Source: JAUVXJ01 sp964433755
Lineage (GTDB): Bacteria > Chloroflexota > Anaerolineae > UBA7937 > B3-Chlor
Length of the DNA: 64,000 bases
Direction of reading: 5' to 3'
NCBI GenBank assembly: GCA_964433755.1
Contig: CAYSSR010000004.1
Coordinates: 248,001 to 312,000 of the forward strand
How positions within the stretch are numbered: position 1 is the stretch's first letter; every line of letters starts with the position of its first letter. Under the pieces are notes generated by a model that was given only the letters and a program-made list of their open reading frames with translations, was not told the DNA's origin and did no database searches. The translations under genes were made by a program, and so were the position numbers. Shown here piece by piece: positions 1-7,614 of this stretch.

Positions 1-20
1 GAGCTCTGGAAGACGTCAAA

Positions 21-413
21 GTGAACGTGAAGACAAAGCTCTCAGCATTATGGGTAGCTTTGATGTTCTTCTATCTATACAACGATGTTATGACGTTCTT
101 TCGGCGGGACGTCATGGAGCAAGTACTGTCAGGACAAATGGGAGGTATGCAGATTACCCAAGCATTCCTGTTTGGAAGTGCAGTATTGATGGCGATTCCG
201 AGTCTCATGATCTTCCTCTCCCTGGCATTGCCGGCTAGAGCGAACCGCTGGACGAACATCATCGTGGGCATCTTCCATGCGATTGTCTTGCTTGCTACAC
301 AGCTTGTACCAGGGGAGGCCTGGGCCAATTGGCGATTGTATGAGATTCTTGAAGCTGTGTTTATCGCACTGATTGTCTGGCATGCATGGAAGTGGCCTAG
401 ACAGGAAGCATAA
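21..413 (+). CDS. Small four-helix membrane protein, DUF6326-like
   Basis: The 130-residue product has about four hydrophobic segments (near residues 8-22, 45-68, 78-95 and 108-122) and no catalytic motif, so it is an integral membrane protein. Its size and spacing recall the DUF6326 family of unknown function, an assignment made from memory. The start is taken as GTG at 21. The frame stays open to the window edge, however, so the true start could lie upstream, and only a weak GGAAG precedes it. It ends about 95 bases before the promoter of the tryptophan leader and is unlikely to be cotranscribed with it. Confidence 0.6.
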   Translation: MNVKTKLSALWVALMFFYLYNDVMTFFRRDVMEQVLSGQMGGMQITQAFLFGSAVLMAIPSLMIFLSLALPARANRWTNIIVGIFHAIVLLATQLVPGEAWANWRLYEILEAVFIALIVWHAWKWPRQEA

Positions 414-507
414 GTCGATTCCATCTCTTCTGAACCGCTCAGAGGAAGAGTAGTCATTGCGATGTGAACGGATGAGACAAGCCCAATTGTCGGGCGCAGA
501 ACGCGGC

Positions 508-536
508 TTGACAAGCGACCCAGAATCTTGTATACT
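508..536 (+). promoter_or_regulatory. Sigma-70 promoter of the trp T-box leader
   Basis: TTGACA at 508-513 and TATACT at 531-536 are separated by exactly 17 bases. This is nearly perfect consensus and sits just upstream of the T-box leader. Transcription should begin near 543. Confidence 0.8.
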
Positions 537-800
537 ATCGCCAAATCGAATAACGAAAAGACTACGATCAGGAATAGTAGGCGCCGCAGCGGGGTGCAGA
601 GAGTCGGGGTAGGGTGCGAGCCCGATACCAGCGCCGGAGCCGAATGGACCTGGGAGTCGCAAGCCGAAATAGCCGCCAGGAGCGGCTAGAGTAGTACTTG
701 CCGGAAGCCGCCACCGTTATCATGGCCGAGGGTATCGGACCGAGGTCTCGAAGATCGGCGGTCCCGTACCTGCTAGAGTGAGGCTGGCTCACGGATCTAT

Positions 801-823
801 CCTGCCATCACGGCAGGTTTTTT
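801..823 (+). terminator. Hairpin plus U6 inside the T-box leader, upstream of the antiterminator
   Basis: CCTGCC, a short loop and GGCAGG (801-817) are followed directly by six T. This has the form of an intrinsic terminator but sits where T-box stem III normally lies. It may be stem III or an additional attenuation point. Confidence 0.5.
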
Positions 824-869
824 GTTATCTGGAGCTACCTAAGTAGGGTGGTACCACGCGGGTCCACAC

Positions 870-899
870 GACTCCCGTCCCTTGGGGCGGGAGTCTTTT
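870..899 (+). terminator. T-box regulated terminator
   Basis: GACTCCCGTCC pairs with GGGCGGGAGTC across a short loop (870-895), followed by TTTT. It lies immediately 3' of the T-box sequence and is mutually exclusive with the antiterminator, as expected for class I T-boxes. Confidence 0.85.
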
Positions 900-974
900 C
901 ATTTCCGTGGAAAACAGATCCGCCGACTGGGGGGAAGAACAGAAGGAGGCGCCTATGGAGGAGAGTCGCTAGAG

Positions 975-994
975 ACGTGTCTGAGGAGACACGT
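975..994 (+). other. Perfect 8-bp hairpin in the trpB2 5' UTR
   Basis: ACGTGTCT and AGACACGT flank a GAGG tetraloop. The hairpin lies between the T-box terminator and trpB2. Just upstream, a possible five-codon reading frame (955-972, ATG to TAG) follows the Shine-Dalgarno-like AAGGAGG at 943-949. Function is unknown; RNA protection or translational coupling are options. Confidence 0.4.
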
Positions 995-1081
995 CCTGCA
1001 GATGGAGAGGAGGGGGCGCATTCGTCGTCAGATGTGCGCCCGGAGAGCTGAGAATCTTGGATCATCAAGGAGGAAAAGACA

Positions 1082-2452
1082 ATGGAACAGACGAAGTACT
1101 TCCTGGGAGAGGAGTTTCTCCCGACACATTGGTACAACATCCAGGCGGATCTCCCTGAGCCGCTGCCGCCGGTCATGCATCCAGGGCGGATGGAGCCGGT
1201 TACCCCGGACGACCTGGCCCCCATCTTTCCCATGGAGCTGATCAAGCAGGAGGTAAGCCAGGAGCGCTGGATCGAGATCCCCGAGCCGGTGCGCGAGGTT
1301 TACAGACTGTGGCGGCCCACCCCTTTGTATCGTGCGCGCCGCTGGGAACAGGCGCTGGGCACCCCGGCCCGCATCTACTACAAGTGGGAGGGCGTGAGCC
1401 CACCTGGTAGCCACAAGCCCAACACGGCGGTGGCTCAGGCCTACTACAACAAGATGGAGGGACAGACCCGTCTCACCACGGAGACGGGGGCCGGGCAGTG
1501 GGGCAGCGCGCTGTCGTTTGCCTGCAATCTGTTCGATATGGAGTGCATGGTGTACATGGTGGGCATCAGCTACGACCAGAAGCCCTACCGCAAGAGCATG
1601 ATCGAGGCCTGGGGCGCAACCATCGCTCGCAGTCCCAGCGAGAAGACCTCCTTCGGGAGGAAGCTGCGGGAGGAAGATCCAACGCATACGGGGAGCCTGG
1701 GCGTGGCCATCAGCGAGGCGGTGGAGGATGCCGTCAAGCACGACGGCACCAAGTACTCCCTGGGCAGCGTGCTCAACCACGTCCTGGTGCACCAGTCGGT
1801 CATCGGGCAGGAGATGAAGAAGCAATTCGAGATGGCCGGCGACTATCCGGACGTCCTGATCGGCTGCATCGGCGGTGGGAGCAGCATGGGCGGCTTCTCT
1901 TTCCCGTTCGTGCCGGACAAGATCAAGGATGGAAAGGACCTCCAGTTCATCTGCGTGGAGCCTATGGCCTCTCCCTCGGTGACCAAGGGGCTGTATCGGT
2001 ACGACTTCGGCGACACGGCGGAGACGACGCCCTTGCTGAAGATGTACACCCTGGGTCACAGCTTCATCCCTGCTCCCATCCACGCCGGGGGACTGCGGTA
2101 CCACGGCATGGCGCCTCTCATCTGCCACCTTTACGAGCTGGGGATCATGGAGACGAGGGCCGAGCACCAGGTGCCGGTCTTCGAGGCCGCGGTCAGCTTC
2201 GCCCGGGCCGAGGGTATCATCCCAGCGCCCGAGCCGTCCCACGCCATCAAGGTGGCCATGGACGAGGCCCTTAAGTGCAAGGAGACCGGTGAGGACAAGA
2301 CCATCGCCTTCAACCTCTGCGGTCACGGCCACTTCGACATGGCGGCGTACGACACCTTCTTCGCCGGACAACTGGTGAACTACGAGTACCCTGTGGAGAA
2401 GGTAGAGGCGGCGCTAACCGAGCTGCCTCAGGTGCCCGTGGAGTACCAGTAG
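1082..2452 (+). CDS. trpB2: Tryptophan synthase beta chain, TrpB2 type
   Basis: This PLP enzyme joins indole to an activated serine to make tryptophan. At 456 residues it is longer than canonical TrpB1 (about 400) and matches the TrpB2 class. The PLP-binding lysine is in GSHKPNTA (Lys112), TETGAGQWGS follows, and a glycine-rich phosphate loop reads GGGSSMGG near residue 260. The ATG follows AAGGAGGAAAAGACA. No trpA is present in the window, which is usual for stand-alone trpB2 genes. Expression should be controlled by the Trp T-box upstream. Some archaeal TrpB2 enzymes are reported to use O-phosphoserine, which matters because the next gene resembles a serine kinase. Confidence 0.93.
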   Translation: MEQTKYFLGEEFLPTHWYNIQADLPEPLPPVMHPGRMEPVTPDDLAPIFPMELIKQEVSQERWIEIPEPVREVYRLWRPTPLYRARRWEQALGTPARIYYKWEGVSPPGSHKPNTAVAQAYYNKMEGQTRLTTETGAGQWGSALSFACNLFDMECMVYMVGISYDQKPYRKSMIEAWGATIARSPSEKTSFGRKLREEDPTHTGSLGVAISEAVEDAVKHDGTKYSLGSVLNHVLVHQSVIGQEMKKQFEMAGDYPDVLIGCIGGGSSMGGFSFPFVPDKIKDGKDLQFICVEPMASPSVTKGLYRYDFGDTAETTPLLKMYTLGHSFIPAPIHAGGLRYHGMAPLICHLYELGIMETRAEHQVPVFEAAVSFARAEGIIPAPEPSHAIKVAMDEALKCKETGEDKTIAFNLCGHGHFDMAAYDTFFAGQLVNYEYPVEKVEAALTELPQVPVEYQ

Positions 2453-2554
2453 GTGGGAGGGCTCGAGGTACGAGGACAGCAGAAGGCAGGCAAGGGAGGG
2501 ACGGAGCCTCGGGTCTCCGTCTCTCCCGGAGCCCGCTCGGTCGGGAGGGGGAAC

Positions 2555-3379
2555 ATGAACGTCGCCGACGTCGTGCTGCGCATCGTGCACTCCAAGGATC
2601 TCATCGGTCACGAGGAGGCGGATCCGAGTCGCGTGGAAAGGCTCGTCAGACGCTTGCAGAGCGACGGTGTGCTGAAGAACCCGCCGGTGGTAGGCAGGGC
2701 GGGCTCGCAGTACGTGGTGTTGGATGGGGTCACCAGAGTGGCCGCGCTGAGGAAGCTGGGCGTACGGGACGTGCTGGTGCAGGTAGTGGACTACCGCGAG
2801 CCCGGCATAAATCTCCACTCCTGGTGCCACGTCATCGCCGGCATGCAGGAGAGGGAGTTGATGACGGCGGTCAAGAGCCACCGAGGATTGGAGGTCCAAT
2901 ACACGGACTTGCTGCTGGCCCGCATCGCCCTGTCGAGGAGGAGCATTCTCTGCTATCTGATGCTTCGCGACCGGGGTGTGGTCTCAGTGGCGGGCGGCTC
3001 TAGCCCTGAGGAGCGCGTTACCCTGGTGAACGAGCTGGTGGGCCTCTACGTCAGGCGAGCGCAGGTTTACCGGGTGATGGGTGACGACCTGGAGACGCTT
3101 CTGGAGGAGTACCCTGAGCTCTCGGCCGTCGTGGTCTTCCCCTGCTATACCAGTGGCGAGATTATGAGGACGGCGCTCAATGGAGCGAAGTTGCCCATGG
3201 GTGTCACCCGGCACACCATCTCCGGCAGAGCGCTGGGGCTCAACGTGGACCTGGTGATGTTGGAGTCCGACATCCCCCTCGAGCAAAAGAACCTCTGGCT
3301 GGACAATCTGATCAAGAGCAGGATCAAGGGCAAGCGCGTCCGCTTCTACCCCGAACCGGTCTTCAGGTTTGACGAGTAG
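2555..3379 (+). CDS. ParB/Srx-fold protein, SerK/SbnI-like putative free L-serine kinase
   Basis: The 274-residue product has an N-terminal ParB-like domain of the type found in archaeal SerK and staphylococcal SbnI, which phosphorylate free serine to O-phosphoserine. The hallmarks visible are GHEE with Glu20, the block GVLKNPPVV, and VLDGVTR with Asp57, at positions like the catalytic Glu and Asp recalled for that family. The C-terminal part looks like the helical domain of SerK/SbnI and not a DNA-binding ParB. ATG 2555 is preferred over an upstream in-frame GTG at 2453 because GGGAGGGGG precedes it. It follows trpB2 by 102 bases with no terminator, so the two are probably cotranscribed. A DNA-binding ParB role cannot be excluded. 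Confidence 0.65.
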   Translation: MNVADVVLRIVHSKDLIGHEEADPSRVERLVRRLQSDGVLKNPPVVGRAGSQYVVLDGVTRVAALRKLGVRDVLVQVVDYREPGINLHSWCHVIAGMQERELMTAVKSHRGLEVQYTDLLLARIALSRRSILCYLMLRDRGVVSVAGGSSPEERVTLVNELVGLYVRRAQVYRVMGDDLETLLEEYPELSAVVVFPCYTSGEIMRTALNGAKLPMGVTRHTISGRALGLNVDLVMLESDIPLEQKNLWLDNLIKSRIKGKRVRFYPEPVFRFDE

Positions 3380-3422
3380 CGTAGCCCGGCCTTTTCCCCA
3401 CCCGCTTGCTGACCACGGCTGG

Positions 3423-3712
3423 CTGGCGATCCGACGCCGCACGGATCCTGGTCTTGGCGAAGGATAGACTACAGATCCCGTGGGGTAGGCATAGCTGGTT
3501 CGCAAGCCGCCGTTGCACGCATCCTGAACTACGCCCCGAGCTCGACGAAGGATAGACGCCAAGTCCTGGAATGGTCGCAACCGGCTCGCAGGCCATCGTC
3601 GCACGCATGCTGAACCACGCGCCGAGCTCGACGAAGGATGGACGGCACGTCCTAGAACGGTCGTAACCGGCTCGCAGGCCATCGTCGCGCGCATCCTGAG
3701 TAGACCGAAGGT
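3423..3712. repeat. 86-bp tandem repeat array (two full units, two degenerate)
   Basis: Two near-identical 86-bp units start at 3501 (CGCAAGCCGCCG) and 3587 (CGCAGGCCATCG). A partial third unit begins at 3673, and a degenerate copy occupies about 3423-3500. Each full unit contains CGAGCTCGACGAAGGAT and ends near CAACCGGCT or TAACCGGCT. A related fragment with 'cgaaggtcgtatcgaag' occurs at 3705 and again near 61780. The array fills most of the gap between 3380 and 3833, and I see no gene in it. Confidence 0.75.
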
Positions 3713-3833
3713 CGTATCGAAGGAGCGTGCGACGATGCGACCCGCGCGGCACGAACTTCGATCATTCCAGAGACCACTCCTCTAGTTCTCCGCGCTCTCG
3801 GCGTCCTCTGCGGTATGACAGCCTGTCACCCCG

Positions 3834-3862
3834 TTGTTCCGCCGGGCGGTCTGGGCTACAAT
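3834..3862 (+). promoter_or_regulatory. Predicted sigma-70 promoter
   Basis: TTGTTC (3834-3839), a 17-base spacer and TACAAT (3857-3862) lie 27 bases before the ATG of the toroid protein gene. Confidence 0.55.
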
Positions 3863-3888
3863 AGCACGTGACCGGAGGCTGGCTCGGC

Positions 3889-4872
3889 ATGGACGAGTGG
3901 CGCAAACAACTGCACGTCGATCCTCTTCCAGTGCTGTTGTCGTCTGATAACGAAGCGCTTCGCTACTTCGTGCGCCGCGACCTGCTGGAAGAGGACGTGG
4001 GTCCCGTCGCTGCTCTGTGGGAGCTGCCGCAGGTGGTCAAGGTCCTGCGCAAACAACGAGATGACGGGTCCTGGAAGTACCCCGGCGGCAAGCCTGAGCT
4101 CCGCTACCGCGATAACTACGAGCAGCTTCAGACCTTCAAGGTGCTGATGGACCTGGTGGGCAAGTATGGCTTCACCAGGGACCACCCGGCATTGGAGAGG
4201 GCCGCAGAGTTCCTGTTCAGCTTCCAGACGGAGGAAGGCGACCTGCGGGGCATCTACCGCGACCAGTACACGCCTAACTACACCGCTGCCATCACTGAGC
4301 TGCTGGTCAAGGCGGGGTACGGAGAGGACCAGCGCATACACCAGGTGTTTGCGTGGCTGCTGTCCATGCGCCAGGACGACGGGGGCTGGGCGGTGCCCAT
4401 GCGTACCGGCGTGCCCAAGGGTACGTCCACCGTCAAAGAGGCCTTCTGGGTAGAGGAACCTATCCAGCCGGATCGCTCCCGGCCGTTCTCCCACTGGTGT
4501 ACGGGGATCGTCCTGCGAGCCTTTGCGGCCCACGAGGAGTACCGCCAGAGACCCGAAGCCGGGGCTGCGGGGGAGCTCCTCAAGTCTCGCTTCTTTAAGC
4601 CGGACCCGTATCCGGACCGTAAGGCGGCCAGCTTCTGGGAGAAGATCAGATACCCCTTCTGGTGGACGGACATCCTCTCGGCCCTCGATACGTTGTGGTG
4701 GCTGGGGTTCTCCAAGGAAGATGCGGACATCCGCGGCGGGCTGGATTGGCTGGTGGCCCACCAGGAGGCAAACGGGCTGTGGAAGGCGCGCTACCTGAGC
4801 GGCAGCGACAGGGACATCCACCACTGGACCACTATGCACGTCTGCAGCGTGCTGAGGCGTTACAGGGACTGA
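3889..4872 (+). CDS. Alpha/alpha-toroid (prenyltransferase/squalene-cyclase repeat) protein
   Basis: The 327-residue product is built of helical repeats typical of the squalene-hopene cyclase/prenyltransferase toroid fold. Repeated motifs include QRDDGSWKYP, QTEEGDLRG, RQDDGGWAVP and HQEANGLWKARY. It lacks the DXDD catalytic motif of squalene-hopene cyclase and is about half the length of that enzyme. A classical cyclase function is therefore doubtful, and a carbohydrate- or terpenoid-related role is unproven. ATG 3889 follows GGAGG at 3874-3878; an alternative GTG lies at 3868. A decayed copy of its C-terminus is present at 5962-6192. No signal peptide is visible, so it is probably cytoplasmic. 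Confidence 0.65.
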   Translation: MDEWRKQLHVDPLPVLLSSDNEALRYFVRRDLLEEDVGPVAALWELPQVVKVLRKQRDDGSWKYPGGKPELRYRDNYEQLQTFKVLMDLVGKYGFTRDHPALERAAEFLFSFQTEEGDLRGIYRDQYTPNYTAAITELLVKAGYGEDQRIHQVFAWLLSMRQDDGGWAVPMRTGVPKGTSTVKEAFWVEEPIQPDRSRPFSHWCTGIVLRAFAAHEEYRQRPEAGAAGELLKSRFFKPDPYPDRKAASFWEKIRYPFWWTDILSALDTLWWLGFSKEDADIRGGLDWLVAHQEANGLWKARYLSGSDRDIHHWTTMHVCSVLRRYRD

Positions 4873-5119
4873 GCCTGGATGTCAGCGGCGCGTTGGGGCG
4901 GAGGTTGGTTGCTTTGCCAAAGGCGGATTGGACGCATAGGCGCTGGGCAACAGCAGATCTGTCTGACCTTGGTGGGGCGTTCGGGGACAATCAGGGGAAT
5001 AGGGCGTGTGACGTACCGAGTGGAGGCAGAACACCGCCTGCAGTGCCGCAAGGAGGCGACAGGCGGACATCTGTCCGCACAATCAGTAGCTAGGCTGGGG
5101 TAGCGAGGGAGGTTTGTTC

Positions 5120-5890
5120 ATGGACCGGTGGAAGTTCTTTGACATAACCCATCGGGATCACGTTGTCTGCAACCCGATAAGCATCGAAAAGCTCGAGGAG
5201 CTCGTCACGCTATTGCGTCTGAGACCGGGGGCGCGGGTGCTTGACATCGCTTGTGGCAAGGCCGAGTTCCTCGTCCGGCTGGCCGAGCGATACGAGATTG
5301 AAGGGGTGGGGGTCGATCTCTCCCCTTACTTCATCGCCGATGCCCGGCGGAAGCACCAGCAGCGGGTGCCCGAGGCGCACCTGCGTTTTCTGGAGATGGA
5401 AGGGGCGGACTATGCGCCGGAGGAGCTGGAGAGCTTCGATGTCGTGGCCTGCATCGGGGCGAGCTGGATCTATGGTGGCCACAAGGAGACGCTAAGGGCG
5501 TTGGCAAGCATGGCGGCAGGGGTGAGTTGGATCGTCGTGGGTGAGCCCTACTGGCGCCAGCAGCCGGCCGAGGAGTATCTGGCGGCAATCGGACAGCAGC
5601 GCAGCACCTACGGGACGCACAAACTGAACGCGGAGGTCGGGCAAGCGCAGGGTCTGGAGCTGGCATACACGCTGGTGAGTAGCCCGGACGACTGGGATCG
5701 GTACGAAGGGCTGCAGTGGTATGCAGCGGAGCAGTGGGCGCTTGCGAACCCGGAGGACCCGGATGTAGAGGCGGTGCTGGAGCAGGTGCGCGGAAACAAG
5801 ATAGCATATCTGATGTGGGGGCGTGATACGATGGGGTGGGCGATCTACGTCTTCATGAAGGGGGCGTACGGCCCGAAGCCTGCGTGTTGA
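5120..5890 (+). CDS. Class I SAM-dependent methyltransferase
   Basis: The 256-residue Rossmann-fold methyltransferase shows SAM-binding motif I as VLDIACGKAEF (about residues 39-49) and the acidic end of beta-2 in GVGVDLSPY. FDVVACIGASW forms the post-II region. The substrate cannot be inferred. ATG 5120 is preceded by GAGGGAGG. It sits between the toroid protein gene and a remnant of a second toroid gene, which suggests that the segment around it was duplicated and then partly lost. No operon partner is obvious; 247 bases separate it from the upstream gene, and no terminator was recognised there. Confidence 0.85.
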   Translation: MDRWKFFDITHRDHVVCNPISIEKLEELVTLLRLRPGARVLDIACGKAEFLVRLAERYEIEGVGVDLSPYFIADARRKHQQRVPEAHLRFLEMEGADYAPEELESFDVVACIGASWIYGGHKETLRALASMAAGVSWIVVGEPYWRQQPAEEYLAAIGQQRSTYGTHKLNAEVGQAQGLELAYTLVSSPDDWDRYEGLQWYAAEQWALANPEDPDVEAVLEQVRGNKIAYLMWGRDTMGWAIYVFMKGAYGPKPAC

Positions 5891-5948
5891 GGCCTCCCCC
5901 GCCAGCGTCTTCAGGCGATGGAGGGGCCTGAAGCTCTCTCTGGCCTGC
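5891..5948 (-). pseudogene. C-terminal remnant of a HAD-like gene (paralogue of 9626-10756)
   Basis: Read on the minus strand, this stretch encodes PLHRLKTLAGE. It closely matches the PLHRLETLAVGE at the C-terminus of the intact minus-strand gene at 9626-10756, and the flanking bases also align. No reading frame or start remains. It abuts the toroid-gene remnant in opposite orientation. Confidence 0.55.
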
Positions 5949-5961
5949 CTCTTTCTGAGGG

Positions 5962-6192
5962 AAGATCCTCTACCCCTTCCCTTGGACCGACATCCTCTCG
6001 TCCCTAGATTCGCTGTGGTGGCTGGGCTTTTCCCGAGACGACGCGGACATCGAGAAGGGCCTCGATTGGCTGAGGACTCATCAAGAAGACACCGGCCTGT
6101 GGAAGGCCCGCTACCTGAGCGGGGGCGACAAGGACATCCACCTGTGGACGACGCTGCATGTCTGCCGGGTGTTGACGCGGTACTTGTGCTGA
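5962..6192 (+). pseudogene. C-terminal remnant of a second toroid protein gene
   Basis: The 76 codons encode a peptide very close to the C-terminus of the protein at 3889-4872. Shared blocks are WTDILS-LD-LWWLGFS, GLWKARYLSG and MHVC or LHVC, ending at TGA 6190-6192. An in-frame TGA at 5956-5958 replaces a TGG (Trp) codon of the intact gene, and no N-terminal portion is present. It is a decayed paralogue, not an expressed gene. Confidence 0.8.
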
Positions 6193-6330
6193 GTCGCAAG
6201 ACATACTAGAGTGCTAGCGAAAGCAGGCAGTCCTTGATTGAATCACACTCATGTGGCGTGGAGCGTCAACGGTCATGGATGGTCGAGGGGGCTGGCTGTG
6301 ACCGAGAAGGGCTGGTGATCTCTGGAACCA

Positions 6331-7614
6331 ATGAGCGGCTTGCAGTCGTTGGTGGGGAATCTACTCTACTACTGCAGCAGAACTGGTGATTGGGCGCCTG
6401 AACTGACGGATCGTCCAGTCTGGAAGCTGCTGGACGCATTGTCCGACCACCCCGACTATCGGTCCTTCTTCGACGGAGAGACCGCATACGACATTCTGGC
6501 GCAAGTGCTGTCCGAGCCCGACTTACAGGCTCATGCCTCTTTCTCCAACAGCGAAATTGAACAGGTACTGTCAGCCGTTGGCGAGGGTCTGAGTCTGATG
6601 GCAGCGAATCACTGGATAGTCGTGCCGCTTCGCGGTGGCCAGCTGGCAGAGGACATCCGGCTTCGTGGTTTTCGGTTCATATCCGGCAGTAGAGCTGAGA
6701 AGACTGATGTCCTGCGTCGTCTGAGTGGGATCTCCCGATCACAAGCCGAATCTCGCGCGCAGCACATTGAGTCAGGCAGATCTCCTGGGTTCTTCGACAA
6801 CCCGCTTCTGGCGATCAAAACGGTCCAGCAGACCAACTATGTCAGGCGTGTGGCTCGGTACTGGGCTTTCTATGCTATTCGCTGTCTGCAAGCGATCTAC
6901 TGGGGTTACGTGTATCCCGATGATCGCTTTCCCGAGGCGCTACCCATTGTTAGAAGAGGCTGTAGGCACTTGGCAATCCACGCGCGGGACACGTGGCGGT
7001 ACGGGGCCCTGCCGTTGCGCTTCAGTGCCGAATGTCGATTCAGTCTCGATTGGCTGAGAAGGCCTGCTCACAGGAGTAGATTCAAACAGTTGTTCGGATC
7101 AGTGGTGGCTGCCCGGCTTGACGATGACCTGACATACCGATTCTCGAGAGGACTGAAGATGTTTGGGAAGGCCATAGACGCTGAGGAGAACCAAGAGGCG
7201 TTTGGAGGCATGGGTATCACGCTGATGTACCTCATGATTGCCGCCGAGGCGGTACTGTTGAGTCGGCATGGCGAGAAACGTTCAAGGCTCACGGTCCTGC
7301 TTCCCCGCTTGGCCAAGGTTCCGGGTCACCAACCCGCCGAGCGCGCGATCGCTGTGGATCAAGGGTACCGCTGGCGGTCTGACTTTGTTCACACTGGCAC
7401 TGACAAGTACTCTGACTTGGAGGACGACTTCTCGCCGGGACCTGCCACGCAGAGTGTCACGCTACTCAAACGCATGGTCGGCAGGCTTCTGAGCGACGCG
7501 TCCAAACACATAGACGAGATGCGCCGGCAGAGCGACGCAGATGGATCGAGCCCAGAATCGCGGTGGTTCGACTCCTTGGAGAGGATATGGGAACGGGCGT
7601 TGGGTCTTTCTTGA
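6331..7614 (+). CDS. Uncharacterised protein with C-terminal HEPN-like motif
   Basis: I do not recognise the first 300 residues of this 427-residue protein. The last third contains YRWRSDFVHTG (near residue 352), an R-X4-H arrangement preceded by a helical stretch. This pattern is typical of Apea-like HEPN domains, which include RNases of defence and toxin systems. The ATG is poorly supported by a ribosome site (only TGGAA upstream). Codon use looks less GC3-biased than neighbouring housekeeping genes. The next gene is a PD-(D/E)XK nuclease-like protein on the same strand, so a defence role is possible but not shown. No signal peptide is visible. Confidence 0.5.
   Translation: MSGLQSLVGNLLYYCSRTGDWAPELTDRPVWKLLDALSDHPDYRSFFDGETAYDILAQVLSEPDLQAHASFSNSEIEQVLSAVGEGLSLMAANHWIVVPLRGGQLAEDIRLRGFRFISGSRAEKTDVLRRLSGISRSQAESRAQHIESGRSPGFFDNPLLAIKTVQQTNYVRRVARYWAFYAIRCLQAIYWGYVYPDDRFPEALPIVRRGCRHLAIHARDTWRYGALPLRFSAECRFSLDWLRRPAHRSRFKQLFGSVVAARLDDDLTYRFSRGLKMFGKAIDAEENQEAFGGMGITLMYLMIAAEAVLLSRHGEKRSRLTVLLPRLAKVPGHQPAERAIAVDQGYRWRSDFVHTGTDKYSDLEDDFSPGPATQSVTLLKRMVGRLLSDASKHIDEMRRQSDADGSSPESRWFDSLERIWERALGLS

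Larger units (their letters stand above)
543..899 (+). ncRNA. T-box leader RNA with tryptophan specifier (UGG)
   Basis: This is a tRNA-sensing leader upstream of a tryptophan synthase gene. Stem I begins near the AGTAGG after 572 and carries the typical GAA-NNN-ACC specifier-loop context at 642-650, with TGG (Trp) at 645-647. The T-box sequence AGGGTGGTACCACGCG lies at 845-860 and would pair with the acceptor end of uncharged tRNA-Trp. It is followed by a terminator at 870-899. The expected behaviour is readthrough into trpB2 when tRNA-Trp is uncharged. The specifier agrees with the downstream gene, which makes the call strong. The exact 5' end is inferred from the promoter. Confidence 0.9.

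Noticed and set aside
955..972. Five-codon frame annotated as a Trp leader peptide gene
   Set aside because: It contains no tryptophan codons and Trp sensing is explained by the T-box; it is only mentioned with the UTR hairpin.
1028..2371. Long open frame antisense to trpB2
   Set aside because: It mirrors codon bias of the plus-strand gene; the plus strand carries clear TrpB2 motifs and a ribosome site, and the antisense product has low-complexity His/Arg/Leu-rich sequence.
3423..3712. Tandem 86-bp repeats as a CRISPR or an origin
   Set aside because: The units are contiguous without spacers, and there are no DnaA-like boxes or replication genes.
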